Assembly (NCBI RefSeq): GCF_016862275.1
Contig: NZ_BOMQ01000052.1
Span: forward strand, 62,001-126,000
DNA from: Actinoplanes nipponensis
GTDB lineage: Bacteria > Actinomycetota > Actinomycetes > Mycobacteriales > Micromonosporaceae
Reading direction: 5' to 3'
Length of the DNA stretch: 64,000 nt
The notes under the pieces were generated by a model, which had not been told where the DNA came from, ran no database searches, and saw nothing but the letters and a program-made list of their open reading frames with translations. Position numbers and translations under genes: made by a program. Each line of letters starts with the position of its first letter. Positions within the stretch are counted from its first letter, which is position 1. Below, in pieces: positions 26,030 to 35,040 of this stretch.

Positions 26030-26793
26030 GAGCCGACCTTGGCCAGGTCGCGGGAGACGGCCCGGGCGATCTCCCGGACCAGGGCCACCAGGGCGGCCCG
26101 CGGCCGGCCGGCGGAGTCGCAGATCCGGTCGGTGGGGCCGGAGACGCCGATCGCGCCGACCACCAGCCCGCCGTACGTGCGGATCGGCGCGGCCACGCCG
26201 GCCTGCCCGGCGACCGACTCCTCGACCTCGGCCGCCCACCCTTGCGTGCGCACCTCGGCGAGGGTCCGGCGCAGCGCCGCGCCCTTGGTCACCGTGCGCC
26301 GCGTGTACGCGGTCAGCGGCCCGGCCCCGGCGTCCCGCGCGCTGAGCGCGTCGTGGGCCAGCAGCACCTTGCCCAGGGCGGTGGCGTGGGCCGGCAGCAG
26401 CGCCCCGGTCTCGAGCTGCTGCGGGGTGTCGTCGGGCCGGAACACGTGGTGCACCACCAGCACCTGACCGTCGAGCAGGGCGCCCACCCGCACCGCCTCC
26501 CCGCTGCGGGCGGCGAGCGGGTCGGCCCAGTTGATCACCCGCGAGCGCAGCTCGTTGCGGTCCAGCGGCCGGGTGCCGGGCGCGAGCACCGCCGCGGCGA
26601 GCTGGTAGCGCCCGGTGGCCGGGTCCTGCTGGACGAAGCCGACGTGCCGCAGGGTGCGCAGGATGCCGTGGGTGGTGGCCTTGGCCAGGCCCAGCGACGC
26701 CCCGATCTCGCTGGCCCGCAGCCAGCCGGAGCCGGCGGCGAGCAGCCGGATGACGGCCGCCGCACGCTCGATGGACTGGATGAGGCCGGGCAC
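26026..26793 (-). CDS. IclR-family regulator of glycerol genes (GylR-like)
   Basis: A 255-residue protein: N-terminal winged helix (SIERAAAVIRLLAAGSGWL, ASEIGASLGLAKATTHGILR) and C-terminal IclR effector domain (ATALGKVLLAHD, GVAAPIRTYGGLVVGAIGVSGP). In Streptomyces the IclR protein GylR represses glycerol genes until glycerol or glycerol-3-phosphate is present; the position between two glycerol kinase genes gives the same role here. It is translationally coupled to glpK downstream. Its probable operator is the 19-bp palindrome at 26818-26836. Confidence 0.88.
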   Translation of the reverse strand: MPGLIQSIERAAAVIRLLAAGSGWLRASEIGASLGLAKATTHGILRTLRHVGFVQQDPATGRYQLAAAVLAPGTRPLDRNELRSRVINWADPLAARSGEAVRVGALLDGQVLVVHHVFRPDDTPQQLETGALLPAHATALGKVLLAHDALSARDAGAGPLTAYTRRTVTKGAALRRTLAEVRTQGWAAEVEESVAGQAGVAAPIRTYGGLVVGAIGVSGPTDRICDSAGRPRAALVALVREIARAVSRDLAKVGS

Positions 26794-26817
26794 GACCGTG
26801 ATCGTAGCCCGCGAAAT

Positions 26818-26836
26818 GGTTCGACATCGTCGAACC
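26818..26836. promoter_or_regulatory. Probable IclR/GylR operator
   Basis: GGTTCGACATCGTCGAACC is a perfect inverted repeat (8-bp arms, ATC centre) lying 25 bases upstream of iclR and 72 bases before glpK2, in the only divergent gap of the glycerol locus. Size and place fit an IclR-family dimer site controlling both directions. Confidence 0.7.
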
Positions 26837-26907
26837 GTCGTCGTTGCCGCCGGGTGCGGGCGTGCCTACCGTTCCGGGTCTGACCTCACAGACGGAAGGG
26901 ACGGCCG

Positions 26908-28425
26908 GTGGCGGACTTCGTCGGCGCGGTGGACCAGGGCACCACCAGCACCCGATTCATGATCTTCGACCGGTCGGGCGCCGAGGTGGGCCGGCACCAG
27001 CTGGAGCACGAGCAGCTCATGCCCCGGGCGGGCTGGGTCGAGCACAACCCGTTGGAGCTCATCGGCAACACGCACACGGTGATCCGGACGGCGCTGCAGC
27101 GCACCGGGCTCGGCCCGGCCGACCTGGCCGCGCTGGGCATCACCAACCAGCGCGAGACCACCGTGGTGTGGGACCGCCGGACCGGCCGCCCGCTGCACAA
27201 CGCGATCGTCTGGCAGGACACCCGGACCGACCGGATCGCCGCCGCGCTGCACCGCGACGGGCGCGCCGAGCTGGTCCGCGAGCGCACCGGGCTGCCCCCG
27301 TCGCCGTACTTCTCCGGCGGCAAGCTGCAGTGGCTGCTGGAGAACGTCAGCGGGCTGCGCGCCGCCGCCGAGCGCGGCGACGCGGTCTTCGGCACGGTCG
27401 ACAGCTGGCTGCTGTGGAACCTCACCGGCGGGATCGACGGCGGCGTGCACGTCACCGACGTCACCAACGCCAGCCGCACCATGCTGATGGACCTGGAGAC
27501 GCTGGACTGGGACGACGAGCTGCTGGAGATCTTCGGCGTGCCGCGGGCCATGCTGCCGGCCATCCGCGCGTCCAGCGACCCGGCCGGCTACGGCGTCACC
27601 CGCGCCGACGGCCCGCTCGGCGGCGCCGTGCCGCTCACCGGCGCGCTCGGCGACCAGCAGGCCGCCATGGTCGGGCAGGTCTGCTTCTCCCCCGGCGAGG
27701 CCAAGAACACCTACGGCACCGGCAACTTCATGCTGCTCAACACCGGCACCAAGCCGGTCCGGTCGGCCAGCGGCCTGCTCACCACCGTCTGCTACCGGTT
27801 CGGCGACGAGCCCCCGGTGTACGCCCTGGAAGGCGCGATCGCGGTCACCGGCGCGGCCGTGCAGTGGCTGCGCGACCAGCTCGGCGTGATCACCGACGCC
27901 GCGCAGAGCGAGGCCCTCGCCGCCCGGGTGCCCGACAACGGCGGCGTCTACTTCGTCCCGGCGTTCTCCGGCCTGTTCGCGCCGTACTGGCGCTCCGACG
28001 CGCGCGGCGCCATCGTCGGGCTGTCGCGCTACGACACCGGCGCCCACATCGCCCGGGCCACCCTCGAGGCCATCTGCTACCAGAGCCGCGACGTCATCGA
28101 GGCGATGGAGCGCGACTCCGGCGTCCACCTCGAGGTGCTCCGGGTCGACGGCGGGGTGACGGCCAACGCGCTCTGCATGCAGTTGCAGGCCGACATCCTG
28201 GGCGTACCGGTGAGCCGCCCCGCGGTGGCCGAGACCACCGCGCTGGGCGCCGCCTACGCGGCCGGCCTCGCGGTCGGCTTCTGGTCCTCGACCGAGGAGC
28301 TGCGCGCCAACTGGCGCGAGGCCCGGCGGTGGCTGCCGCACTGGTCCGGCGAGCAGCGGGCCACCGGGTACGCCGGCTGGCAGAAGGCCGTCCAGCGCAC
28401 CCTCGACTGGGTCGACGTCGCGTGA
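26908..28425 (+). CDS. glpK: Glycerol kinase (paralogue 2)
   Basis: A 505-residue glycerol kinase: GAVDQGTTSTRFMIFDRSG, ITNQRETTVVWDRRTGRPL, VTDVTNASRTMLMDLETL, GALGDQQAAMVGQ, RVDGGVTANALCMQ. It starts at GTG 26908, preceded by GGAAGGGA. It is followed by glpD after 37 bases, so glpK2-glpD forms the main glycerol operon, while paralogue 1 travels with the regulator. Two kinases may serve different levels of glycerol or related polyols; this is inference. Confidence 0.94.
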   Translation: MADFVGAVDQGTTSTRFMIFDRSGAEVGRHQLEHEQLMPRAGWVEHNPLELIGNTHTVIRTALQRTGLGPADLAALGITNQRETTVVWDRRTGRPLHNAIVWQDTRTDRIAAALHRDGRAELVRERTGLPPSPYFSGGKLQWLLENVSGLRAAAERGDAVFGTVDSWLLWNLTGGIDGGVHVTDVTNASRTMLMDLETLDWDDELLEIFGVPRAMLPAIRASSDPAGYGVTRADGPLGGAVPLTGALGDQQAAMVGQVCFSPGEAKNTYGTGNFMLLNTGTKPVRSASGLLTTVCYRFGDEPPVYALEGAIAVTGAAVQWLRDQLGVITDAAQSEALAARVPDNGGVYFVPAFSGLFAPYWRSDARGAIVGLSRYDTGAHIARATLEAICYQSRDVIEAMERDSGVHLEVLRVDGGVTANALCMQLQADILGVPVSRPAVAETTALGAAYAAGLAVGFWSSTEELRANWREARRWLPHWSGEQRATGYAGWQKAVQRTLDWVDVA

Positions 28426-28462
28426 GCTCCGCAGCCAGGGGCCCGTCAGAAGGGAACTGCCC

Positions 28463-30184
28463 ATGAGAACCGGCACATTGTCACCGCAGTCCCGCGCAGC
28501 CGCGATCGCGGCGCTGTCCGGCGAGGAGCTGGACGTCCTGGTGATCGGCGCCGGCGTGGTCGGCGCCGGCGCCGCCCTGGACGCCGTCACCCGGGGGCTG
28601 TCGGTGGGCCTGGTGGAGGCCCGCGACTTCGCCAGCGGCACCTCCAGCCGCTCCAGCAAGCTCATCCACGGCGGCCTGCGCTACCTGGAGATGCTGGACT
28701 TCGGCCTGGTCCGCGAGGCGCTGCGGGAACGCGGGCTGCTGATCCAGCGGCTGGCCCCGCACCTGGTGCGCCCGGTGCCGTTCCTCTACCCGTTGCAGCA
28801 CCGCGGCTGGGAACGCCTGTACGCCGGCGCCGGCGTCGCGCTCTACGACACCATGGGCATCTCCAGCGGCAACGCCCGCGGCCTGCCCCGGCACCGGCAC
28901 CTCGGCCGCCGCGCCGCGCTGCGGGTCGCCCCCGGGCTCAAGCCGGAGGCGCTGGTCGGCGCGCTGCAGTACTACGACGCTCAGGTCGACGACGCCCGGC
29001 ACACCATGTTCCTGGCCCGCACGGCCGCCGCGTACGGCGCGCACGTCGCCTCCCGCACCCGGGTGACCGGCTTCCTGCGCGAGGGCGAGCGGGTCACCGG
29101 CGTGACCGCGGTCGACCTGGAGCACGACGTCACGTTCGAGATCCGGGCCCGCCAGGTGATCAACGCGACCGGCGTGTGGACCGACGACACCCAGGCGCTG
29201 GTCGGCGAGCGCGGGCAGTTCCACGTCCGCGCCTCCAAGGGCGTGCACCTGGTCGTGCCGCGCGACCGCATCCACTCGGCCACCGGGCTGATCCTGCGCA
29301 CCGCGACCAGCGTGCTGTTCGTGATCCCGTGGGGGCGGCACTGGATCGTCGGCACCACCGACACCGACTGGAACCTGGACAAGGCGCACCCGGCCGCGTC
29401 CAGCCGCGACATCGACTACCTGCTGACCGAGGTCAACAAGGTCCTGGTGACCCCGCTGACCCGGCAGGACGTGCAGGGCGTGTACGCCGGCCTGCGCCCG
29501 CTGCTGTCCGGCGAGTCGGAGATGTCGTCGCAGCTGTCGCGGGAGCACACGGTCGCCAGCCCGGCGCCGGGGCTGGTCGTGGTGGCCGGCGGCAAGTACA
29601 CGACGTACCGGGTGATGGCGCGCGACGCCGTCGACGCCGCGGCGCACGGGCTCGGCGGGGGCGTGCCGGCCTCGTGCACGGAGAACGTGCCGCTGCTGGG
29701 CGCGGAGGGCTTCGCCGCCCTGTGGAACCAGCGCCGGGTGCTGGCCCGCGAGGCCGGCCTGCACGTGGCCAGGGTCGAACACCTGCTGCGCCGGTACGGG
29801 ACGCTGGTCGACGAGGTGCTGGAGCTGGTGCGGCGGGACCCGGCGCTGGGTGAGCCGCTGGCCGGGGCCGAGGACTACCTGCGGGCGGAGATCGCGTACG
29901 CCGCGGCGCGGGAGGGTGCGCGGCACCTGGAGGACGTCATGACCCGGCGGACGCACATCTCGGTGCAGACCTTCGACCGGGGGCTGGCCGCCGCCCGGCC
30001 CGCCGCCGAGCTGATGGCCGCGGTGCTGGGCTGGAGCGCGGAGCAGGCCGACCGCGAGGTCGAGCACTACACCGCCCGGGTGCGCGCGGAGCGGGCCTCG
30101 CAGGAACAGCCGGACGACGAGACCGCCGACGCCGCCCGGCTGGGCGCGCCGGAGGTGGTCCCGCTGGTCGGCCAGCCCGGCTGA
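28463..30184 (+). CDS. glpD: Aerobic glycerol-3-phosphate dehydrogenase
   Basis: A 573-residue FAD enzyme oxidising glycerol-3-phosphate to dihydroxyacetone phosphate and passing electrons to quinone at the membrane. The FAD-binding Rossmann start is DVLVIGAGVVGAGAALDAVT; GTSSRSSKLIHGGLRYLEM and PWGRHWIVGTTDTDW are strongly conserved GlpD blocks, and a C-terminal DUF/DAO_C helical domain fills residues 400-530. ATG 28463 follows AGAAGGGA. It lies downstream of glpK2 in one operon. Confidence 0.95.
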   Translation: MRTGTLSPQSRAAAIAALSGEELDVLVIGAGVVGAGAALDAVTRGLSVGLVEARDFASGTSSRSSKLIHGGLRYLEMLDFGLVREALRERGLLIQRLAPHLVRPVPFLYPLQHRGWERLYAGAGVALYDTMGISSGNARGLPRHRHLGRRAALRVAPGLKPEALVGALQYYDAQVDDARHTMFLARTAAAYGAHVASRTRVTGFLREGERVTGVTAVDLEHDVTFEIRARQVINATGVWTDDTQALVGERGQFHVRASKGVHLVVPRDRIHSATGLILRTATSVLFVIPWGRHWIVGTTDTDWNLDKAHPAASSRDIDYLLTEVNKVLVTPLTRQDVQGVYAGLRPLLSGESEMSSQLSREHTVASPAPGLVVVAGGKYTTYRVMARDAVDAAAHGLGGGVPASCTENVPLLGAEGFAALWNQRRVLAREAGLHVARVEHLLRRYGTLVDEVLELVRRDPALGEPLAGAEDYLRAEIAYAAAREGARHLEDVMTRRTHISVQTFDRGLAAARPAAELMAAVLGWSAEQADREVEHYTARVRAERASQEQPDDETADAARLGAPEVVPLVGQPG

Positions 30185-30198
30185 CCCGGCGCGACCCA

Positions 30199-30234
30199 GG
30201 CGGACCGGTCCGGGCCGGCGGACCGGTCCGGGCC
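30199..30234 (+). repeat. Tandem repeat 2 x 18 bp after glpD
   Basis: The unit GGCGGACCGGTCCGGGCC occurs twice in a row, 15 bases after the glpD stop. Each unit holds the palindrome GGACCGGTCC, so the transcript can fold into small hairpins; possibly a terminator. Confidence 0.6.
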
Positions 30235-30391
30235 GGCGGGCGCGGCCGGTTCGTGGAGCGAGGAACCGCCGAGGCGCCCGCGCGCGGTTCGTTCCCGGTC
30301 GTGGCCATCGGTCCGTCGAATCCGGATCTGCCGAGAAGCGTGCATCCGGAGCGGCAGGACCACGCCGGTTGTCGATGCCGGCGGGGAGAAG

Positions 30392-30883
30392 TCACCCGCG
30401 AAAGGTCCTACGGACGCGCCTGGAGGTGACGAAATAGGCGGTCATCAGGACGGGCGGAATCGCGTCGATCGCCAGGCCCACTGTCGACTTCATGCCCATG
30501 GCATGCCATCCCACCAGAAAGGACAGCGACAGGATGTTGAAAATGACGTTGTGCGCGACGGCGGAACGTTTCCTCTTCCCCATGAGCAGGTACAGGACAA
30601 CGGTGTAGAGGATCAATGACGCGTTCGAAGTGACATAGAACGTCAAAGCGGGCGCTGAAACGAACGACGTGAGGCCGACCAGCGACGGGTCAGCGGCGAT
30701 GACGAGCGAGGCGATGGTCAGCGCCAAGCCGTGCAGCGCCAACCCGGCCAGCGCGACGAGATAGACGACAAGCCATCCCCGGATCGGAGTGCGCCCGGCC
30801 TCCGGCCCGTCACCGGACAGCCGCTCCGCTGACACCAGACCGCCGGAATTCGCCCGGCCCGGCGCTTGACCACTCGTGTCCAC
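30392..30883 (-). CDS. Small membrane protein, DUF2569-like
   Basis: A 163-residue protein. GTG 30883 is preferred because AGGTGGAGG lies about ten bases upstream; the frame is open further (ATG 30934). After a polar 40-residue N-terminus, four hydrophobic helices follow: GWLVVYLVALAGLALHGLAL, a second near residue 80, LILYTVVLYLLM, and NILSLSFLVGWHAMG. The pattern of a GWL motif at the start of helix 1 recalls DUF2569 family proteins, whose function is unknown. Codon bias is weaker than in neighbouring genes. Confidence 0.55.
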   Translation of the reverse strand: MDTSGQAPGRANSGGLVSAERLSGDGPEAGRTPIRGWLVVYLVALAGLALHGLALTIASLVIAADPSLVGLTSFVSAPALTFYVTSNASLILYTVVLYLLMGKRKRSAVAHNVIFNILSLSFLVGWHAMGMKSTVGLAIDAIPPVLMTAYFVTSRRVRRTFRG

Positions 30884-31490
30884 TTCGGATCTGCCTCCAC
30901 CTGAAAGCTCTCCGCGAATCCGCGTCGTCTCCATCCTTCGGCCTGTACGCCGCACCGTCCATCCTGGTAGCACCCCTTTCCAGGCTGGTGCCACCCGCAC
31001 CATGCCTCTCGGCCAGGCATCCTCATCTACCGCCGCCCCGTGCGCGCGGGCCTTGTGCGCGGGTCCGCGGGCGTTCGCCCAGCCGGGTCGGTGCACCCCG
31101 TTGACACGGCGGTGTGACACGGTCAATTCGGCCGACCGGACGATGGCGCACCCGCAGCGGCGACATACGGGTGCCTCGCGCCGGCCTCTTCCATGTCGTC
31201 GAGGGAGCCCGGGACCTTCGAAGCCGGTTCCGCGCGCATCGCGACCGAAATGGGCCCGGTTGTCATCGCATGCGACCCGAACACCATGCGCATCATGGAC
31301 CGGAAGCGCCAGTGCGAAGCAGTAGTACTTTGACGGGCCCGGTGGCAGAGCCGGCTATTGCGGTGGATGTCTCGGCATCCCAGGCGTGCCCACACTATGA
31401 TTTCGGTGTGACGGCACCCGGGTCTGGATGCACTTCCACCTCGACAAACACGCGCCGAGGACCCCTGATCATCACACCGGGGAGCTTCGT
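30884..31490. other. Intergenic region of lower GC, no supported gene
   Basis: About 600 bases between the DUF2569-like gene and the receiver gene. Several short frames overlap on both strands, but none has codon bias, an SD and a recognisable protein together. It probably carries the promoters of the two flanking divergent genes and may include decayed sequence. Confidence 0.45.
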
Positions 31491-31877
31491 ATGCTGGCGC
31501 TGATCATTGACGATTCGGCAGTCATCCGTTCCATCCTGAGGGGGTACCTGCTGCCGTTCGGCTTCAACGTCTACGAGGCCGTGGACGGCTTGGACGCCCT
31601 GGACCTGCTCGCTGAGATTCCGACCGTTCCGGACCTCGCCCTGATCGACTGGCACATGCCGCGGATGAACGGCCTCGAGTTCCTCCGGAGCATCCGGCGT
31701 CGACAGGATCTGGCCGAGATGGTGCGCATGATGGTGACCAGCGAGAGCGAACCAGGCAGCATCGTCCGAGCCCTGGCCGCCGGAGCGCACGAGTACCTGC
31801 TGAAGCCCTGCACCGCCGACGATCTGGGCGACAAGCTTGCCTACCTGGGGATGGTGGCGCCCGTGACAGGGCGCTGA
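31491..31877 (+). CDS. Stand-alone CheY-like response regulator receiver
   Basis: A 128-residue single receiver domain. ATG 31491 follows GGGGAG. The acidic pair is Asp7/Asp8 (IIDDSAVIRSILRGYL), the phospho-acceptor Asp53 (LALIDWHMPRMNG), the switch Thr in MMVTSESEPGS and the Lys in YLLKPCTADD. With no output domain it should work by protein contact, as CheY at the flagellar motor or as a phosphorelay carrier. No kinase is adjacent. A soluble chemotaxis receptor at 42331 is the closest signalling gene of the same type. Confidence 0.88.
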   Translation: MLALIIDDSAVIRSILRGYLLPFGFNVYEAVDGLDALDLLAEIPTVPDLALIDWHMPRMNGLEFLRSIRRRQDLAEMVRMMVTSESEPGSIVRALAAGAHEYLLKPCTADDLGDKLAYLGMVAPVTGR

Positions 31878-32220
31878 GCTGCGAGAATCTCGATTCGGCC
31901 GGGTCGAACCTGGCTCGCCACACGAGTTGACGGATTCCCCAGAAGCAGGTTGTCGGCCAGAGACTTCATCTGGCGCAGCCGGTGGACTCATTCACCGCAA
32001 ATAAGGCGCGGTTCGGCGGACGCTGGTCATCCTGGTTGCCGACGGCGACCAAGCAGCCCCGAGTCGTTGCGTGTGGAGATGTCACGCAGGCAACTGCGAC
32101 GCAAGGGGTTCTTACTGTCTCGCCGGTGCGGCGCGGAAACGAACCGCCGGGACGGCGACAGATGGCCCCTGGACAGGGACGATACGGTTCTTATTCTGCC
32201 ACGTACGGTCCGCCGCCGGC
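31878..32220. other. Intergenic region, no supported gene
   Basis: About 340 bases after the receiver gene. Open frames exist on both strands but read as low-complexity Arg/Pro sequence without a start signal. It may contain the lost 5' part of the membrane-protein remnant that follows. Confidence 0.4.
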
Positions 32221-32820
32221 TCGCCTCCCTGGCGCGTCACCTGGACCGGCTGGGCACCGGGCGCTGCGGCGGGCGGGCGTCGGGGCCGCCGTCGGACTCC
32301 TGCTGGGCCTGCTGCCGGGTCTGATCCTGGTGCTAGCCACCGGGGGGCCGACGCGGTCACCACGGCCGCCGTGCCGGTCTCCTTCGGGGCGATCGGCTCG
32401 CTGCCGGGGGCGCTCATCGGGGCCGTGCACTGGACCGTCCGGCTCGCCGACGTCCCCGTCGACGTCGGCGCGGCGTCCGGGCCGCTCGCCGTGCTGCGCA
32501 CCGACCGCGCGAACACCCTGGCCGCCGCCTCGATCGCGGCCCTGTGCGTCGACGCCTGGCTGCGCGGGTTCGGTTTCGCGGGCATCGCCGCCGCGGCGTT
32601 CCTGGCGGTGTGCCACCTGCGGGCCTGGGGGCGATGGGTCATCCTGGTGCGGGGCCGGCTCGCGCTGACCGGGCGGCTGCCCTGGGCGCCGGCCGCCTTC
32701 CTCGAGGAGGCGCACCGGCGCGGGGTGCTGCGGCAGTCCGGCGCGTACTACCGGTTCCGGCACCTGCGGCTGCGGGACCATCTGGCCGCCCACGACCGGC
32801 GTCAGGAAGGACGGGTATGA
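32221..32820 (+). pseudogene. C-terminal remnant of a large membrane/NACHT-type protein, frameshifted
   Basis: Two frames join into one plausible membrane segment: up to about 32340 one frame reads VGLLLGLLPGLILVLATG, and from there another reads ADAVTTAAVPVSFGAIGSLPGALIG. The switch falls in a run of six G (32341-32346); a seventh G would restore one frame. The C-terminus (LPWAPAAFLEEAHRRGVLRQ, then YYRFRHLRLRDHL) resembles the end of large actinobacterial NACHT/membrane proteins. No N-terminal NTPase is present. Its stop overlaps the RidA start by 4 bp. It could be a relic or a sequencing error in the G-run. Confidence 0.55.
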
Positions 32821-33356
32821 CAGCGAACCAGGAGCGGGAGTCCGCGGAGGAACGGCTCGCCGGGCTGGGCCTCGAGCTGCCGCAGCCCATGCCCCCGGCG
32901 GGCAGCTACCTCGGCGTGAAGCGGCACGGCGAGTTGCTGTACGTCTCGGGCCACGGCCCGGTACGGGTCGACGACCGGGGCCGGCTGCCCGGGCGGGCCG
33001 ACCGCGAGATCGCGTGGGCGGACGTGCCCGCCAACCTGGTCCGGGGCAAGGTGGGGCGGGACGTCACGGCCGGGCAGGCGCACGAGGCGGCCCGGCTGAC
33101 CGGCCTGTTCCTGCTGGCGGCGGTGCGCGCGGAGGCGGGATCGCTGGACCGGGTGGCGTCGGTGCTCAAGGTGTTCGGCATGGTGAACTGCGCGCCCGGG
33201 TTCACCGCGACGCCCGCGGTGCTCGACGGGTGCTCCGAGCTGCTGGTCAGCGTGTTCGGCCCCCGGGTCGGCCAGCACGCCCGGTCCGCGATCGGGGTGG
33301 CCGAGCTGCCGTTCGACATCTGCGTGGAGATCGAGATGGTCGTCGCCCTCGGCTGA
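32817..33356 (+). CDS. RidA-family (YjgF/UK114) protein
   Basis: A 179-residue protein of the longer RidA subgroup: AEERLAGLGLELPQPMPP, LLYVSGHGPVRV, GKVGRDVTAGQAHEAARLTG, VLKVFGMVNCAPGF, HARSAIGVAELPFDICVEIE. RidA enzymes hydrolyse reactive enamine/imine intermediates from PLP enzymes; the Arg of the active site appears in HARSAIGVAELP. ATG 32817 overlaps the upstream remnant's stop (ATGA), with AGGAAGGA as SD. The subgroup's substrate is unknown. Confidence 0.88.
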   Translation: MTANQERESAEERLAGLGLELPQPMPPAGSYLGVKRHGELLYVSGHGPVRVDDRGRLPGRADREIAWADVPANLVRGKVGRDVTAGQAHEAARLTGLFLLAAVRAEAGSLDRVASVLKVFGMVNCAPGFTATPAVLDGCSELLVSVFGPRVGQHARSAIGVAELPFDICVEIEMVVALG

Positions 33357-33382
33357 CCGCGGCGCATTCGACCGCCACCCCT

Positions 33383-33396
33383 TGTGAACGCTAACA
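33383..33396. promoter_or_regulatory. LacI-family operator-like palindrome upstream of araD
   Basis: TGTGAACGCTAACA keeps the pattern TGTnAnCGnTnACA of LacI-family sites (ideal form TGTTAGCGCTAACA). It lies 39 bases before the araD start, where a repressor would block transcription. Confidence 0.55.
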
Positions 33397-33434
33397 TCAG
33401 CCTCGGACACCCGGAGAGACGAAGGACGAGCCGC

Positions 33435-34154
33435 ATGCCGAACGCCGACGACCACGACCTGCGCCACGCCGTGCTGCGGGCCAACCGGATGATCCCGGAG
33501 GCCGGTCTTGCCGCCCTCACCTGGGGAAACGTCAGCGGCGTGGACCGCGCGGCGGGCATCTACCTGATCAAGCCGTCCGGCGTGGCCTATCCCGAGCTGA
33601 CCGCCGACCTGCTCGTGCCGGTCGACCTGGAGACCGGCCGGGTGGTCTCCGGGCGGCTCAAGCCCTCGGTCGACAGCGAGACCCACCGCGCCTTCTACCT
33701 GCGGTGGCCGGAGATCGGCGGGATCACCCACACCCATTCCACCCACGCCGTCGCGTTCGCCCAGGCCCGCCGGGACGTGCCCGTGCTGGGCACCACGCAC
33801 GCCGACACCTTCAGCGGCCCGGTCCGGGTCACCCGCGACCTGACCCCGGCGGAGTGCGAGCGCGACTACGAGTTCAACACCGCCCGGGCCGTCATCGAGC
33901 TGATCGGCGACGACGCGCTGGCCACCCCGGCCGCCCTGGCGGCCCACCACGGCCCGTTCACCTGGGCCCGGGACGCCGTCAAGTCGGTGGAGACGGCGAT
34001 CGTCTGCGAGGCCGTCGCCGAGATGGCCCTCAAGACGCTCGCCCTCAACCCGGCGGCCTCCGCCCCGCAGTGGCTGCTGGACCGGCACTTCACCCGCAAG
34101 CACGGCGCGGGCGCGTACTACGGCAACGACCTCGGCGCGGCGACGGGCGCCTGA
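33435..34154 (+). CDS. araD: L-ribulose-5-phosphate 4-epimerase (AraD-type)
   Basis: A 239-residue class II aldolase-fold epimerase turning L-ribulose-5-phosphate into D-xylulose-5-phosphate. LTWGNVSGVDRAAG, YLIKPSGV and PSVDSETH form the phosphate and substrate site; zinc ligands are His99 and His101 (GITHTHSTH) and His171 (AAHHGPFTW). ATG 33435 follows AAGGA. No araA or araB is adjacent, so it stands alone under a LacI-type operator. L-arabinose from pectin side chains would be a sensible source. A related aldolase/epimerase (UlaF/SgbE) cannot be excluded. Confidence 0.9.
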   Translation: MPNADDHDLRHAVLRANRMIPEAGLAALTWGNVSGVDRAAGIYLIKPSGVAYPELTADLLVPVDLETGRVVSGRLKPSVDSETHRAFYLRWPEIGGITHTHSTHAVAFAQARRDVPVLGTTHADTFSGPVRVTRDLTPAECERDYEFNTARAVIELIGDDALATPAALAAHHGPFTWARDAVKSVETAIVCEAVAEMALKTLALNPAASAPQWLLDRHFTRKHGAGAYYGNDLGAATGA

Positions 34155-34164
34155 CCCCGGCGTC

Positions 34165-35040
34165 TCACGCCCGGTCGGCGGCGTCGTCGTCGACCGGGGT
34201 ACGCGGGCGCACCAGCCCGGGCAGCGCCACCACGACGTCCTCGGCCTGGCTCCACGGGCGGACCGCGGTGACCGTCGCGTACCCCCGGGCCAGCAGGTCG
34301 ATGTCGCTGTCCGGCACGGCCCGGGCGTCGCCCTGCTCCAGGGTCATCCGCACGAAGTCCGCACCCGACTCGGCCACGGCCATCCGCACCTGCCCGAAGG
34401 GGGCCAGGGTGGCCCGGCGCAGGCCCGCGACCCGCTCCGCCGGGCGGTCCGGGACGTTGAGGTTGAGCACGATGCCGGCCGGCGCGGCGGCCAGCGCGGG
34501 CAGCAGCTGCCCGGCCAGCGCGGCGGCGGTGGACCAGTGCCGGTCGTCGTCGTCCATCGTGTCCAGCGCCGCGAACACCGCGTCCCCGCCGGCCGCGCCC
34601 GCATCGGGCGGCGACAACACGTCCAGCGAGACAGCCATCGTCCGGGCCCCGCCGGCCGCCGCGGTCACGGCGGCGCCGACCGTGCCCGAGTGCAGGATCG
34701 CCCGGCCGGCGTTGGCGCCGCGGTTGATGCCGGACAGCACCAGCTCGGGCGCCGGCCCGAACACCTCCAGGGCCGCCAGCAGCGCGATGTAGCCCGGCGA
34801 CGCCGCGACCGCGTACACCGGCACGCCGTCGAGCCCGGCCAGCGCGGTCCGGGCGATCATCACCCGGCCCTGGTCGGTGACGGCCGTCAGCGCGGCGCTC
34901 ATCCCGCTGGCCTCGTCCTGCGGAGCCGCCACCGTGACGTCGTGCCCGGCGTCGTGCGCCGCCCGGGCCAGCCAGCGGATCCCCGGCGCGTGCACGCCGT
35001 CGTCGTTGGTCACCAGCACCCGCAGCCGGCCTGCCCGCAT
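34165..35040 (-). CDS. surE: 5'/3'-nucleotidase SurE
   Basis: A 291-residue protein: LRVLVTNDDGVHAPGIRWLA carries the metal-binding Asp pair, VAAPQDEASGMSAALT and LVLSGINRGANAGRAILHSGTVGAA the Ser and Asn ligands. SurE dephosphorylates nucleoside monophosphates and other phosphate monoesters with a divalent metal. ATG 35040. The protein is somewhat longer than E. coli SurE (253) through its C-terminal tail. It is convergent with araD. Confidence 0.92.
   Translation of the reverse strand: MRAGRLRVLVTNDDGVHAPGIRWLARAAHDAGHDVTVAAPQDEASGMSAALTAVTDQGRVMIARTALAGLDGVPVYAVAASPGYIALLAALEVFGPAPELVLSGINRGANAGRAILHSGTVGAAVTAAAGGARTMAVSLDVLSPPDAGAAGGDAVFAALDTMDDDDRHWSTAAALAGQLLPALAAAPAGIVLNLNVPDRPAERVAGLRRATLAPFGQVRMAVAESGADFVRMTLEQGDARAVPDSDIDLLARGYATVTAVRPWSQAEDVVVALPGLVRPRTPVDDDAADRA

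Noticed and set aside
31123..31395. A 90-codon minus-strand frame between the DUF2569-like gene and the receiver gene
   Set aside because: Codon bias is weak, a competing plus-strand frame looks equally likely and no family could be recognised.
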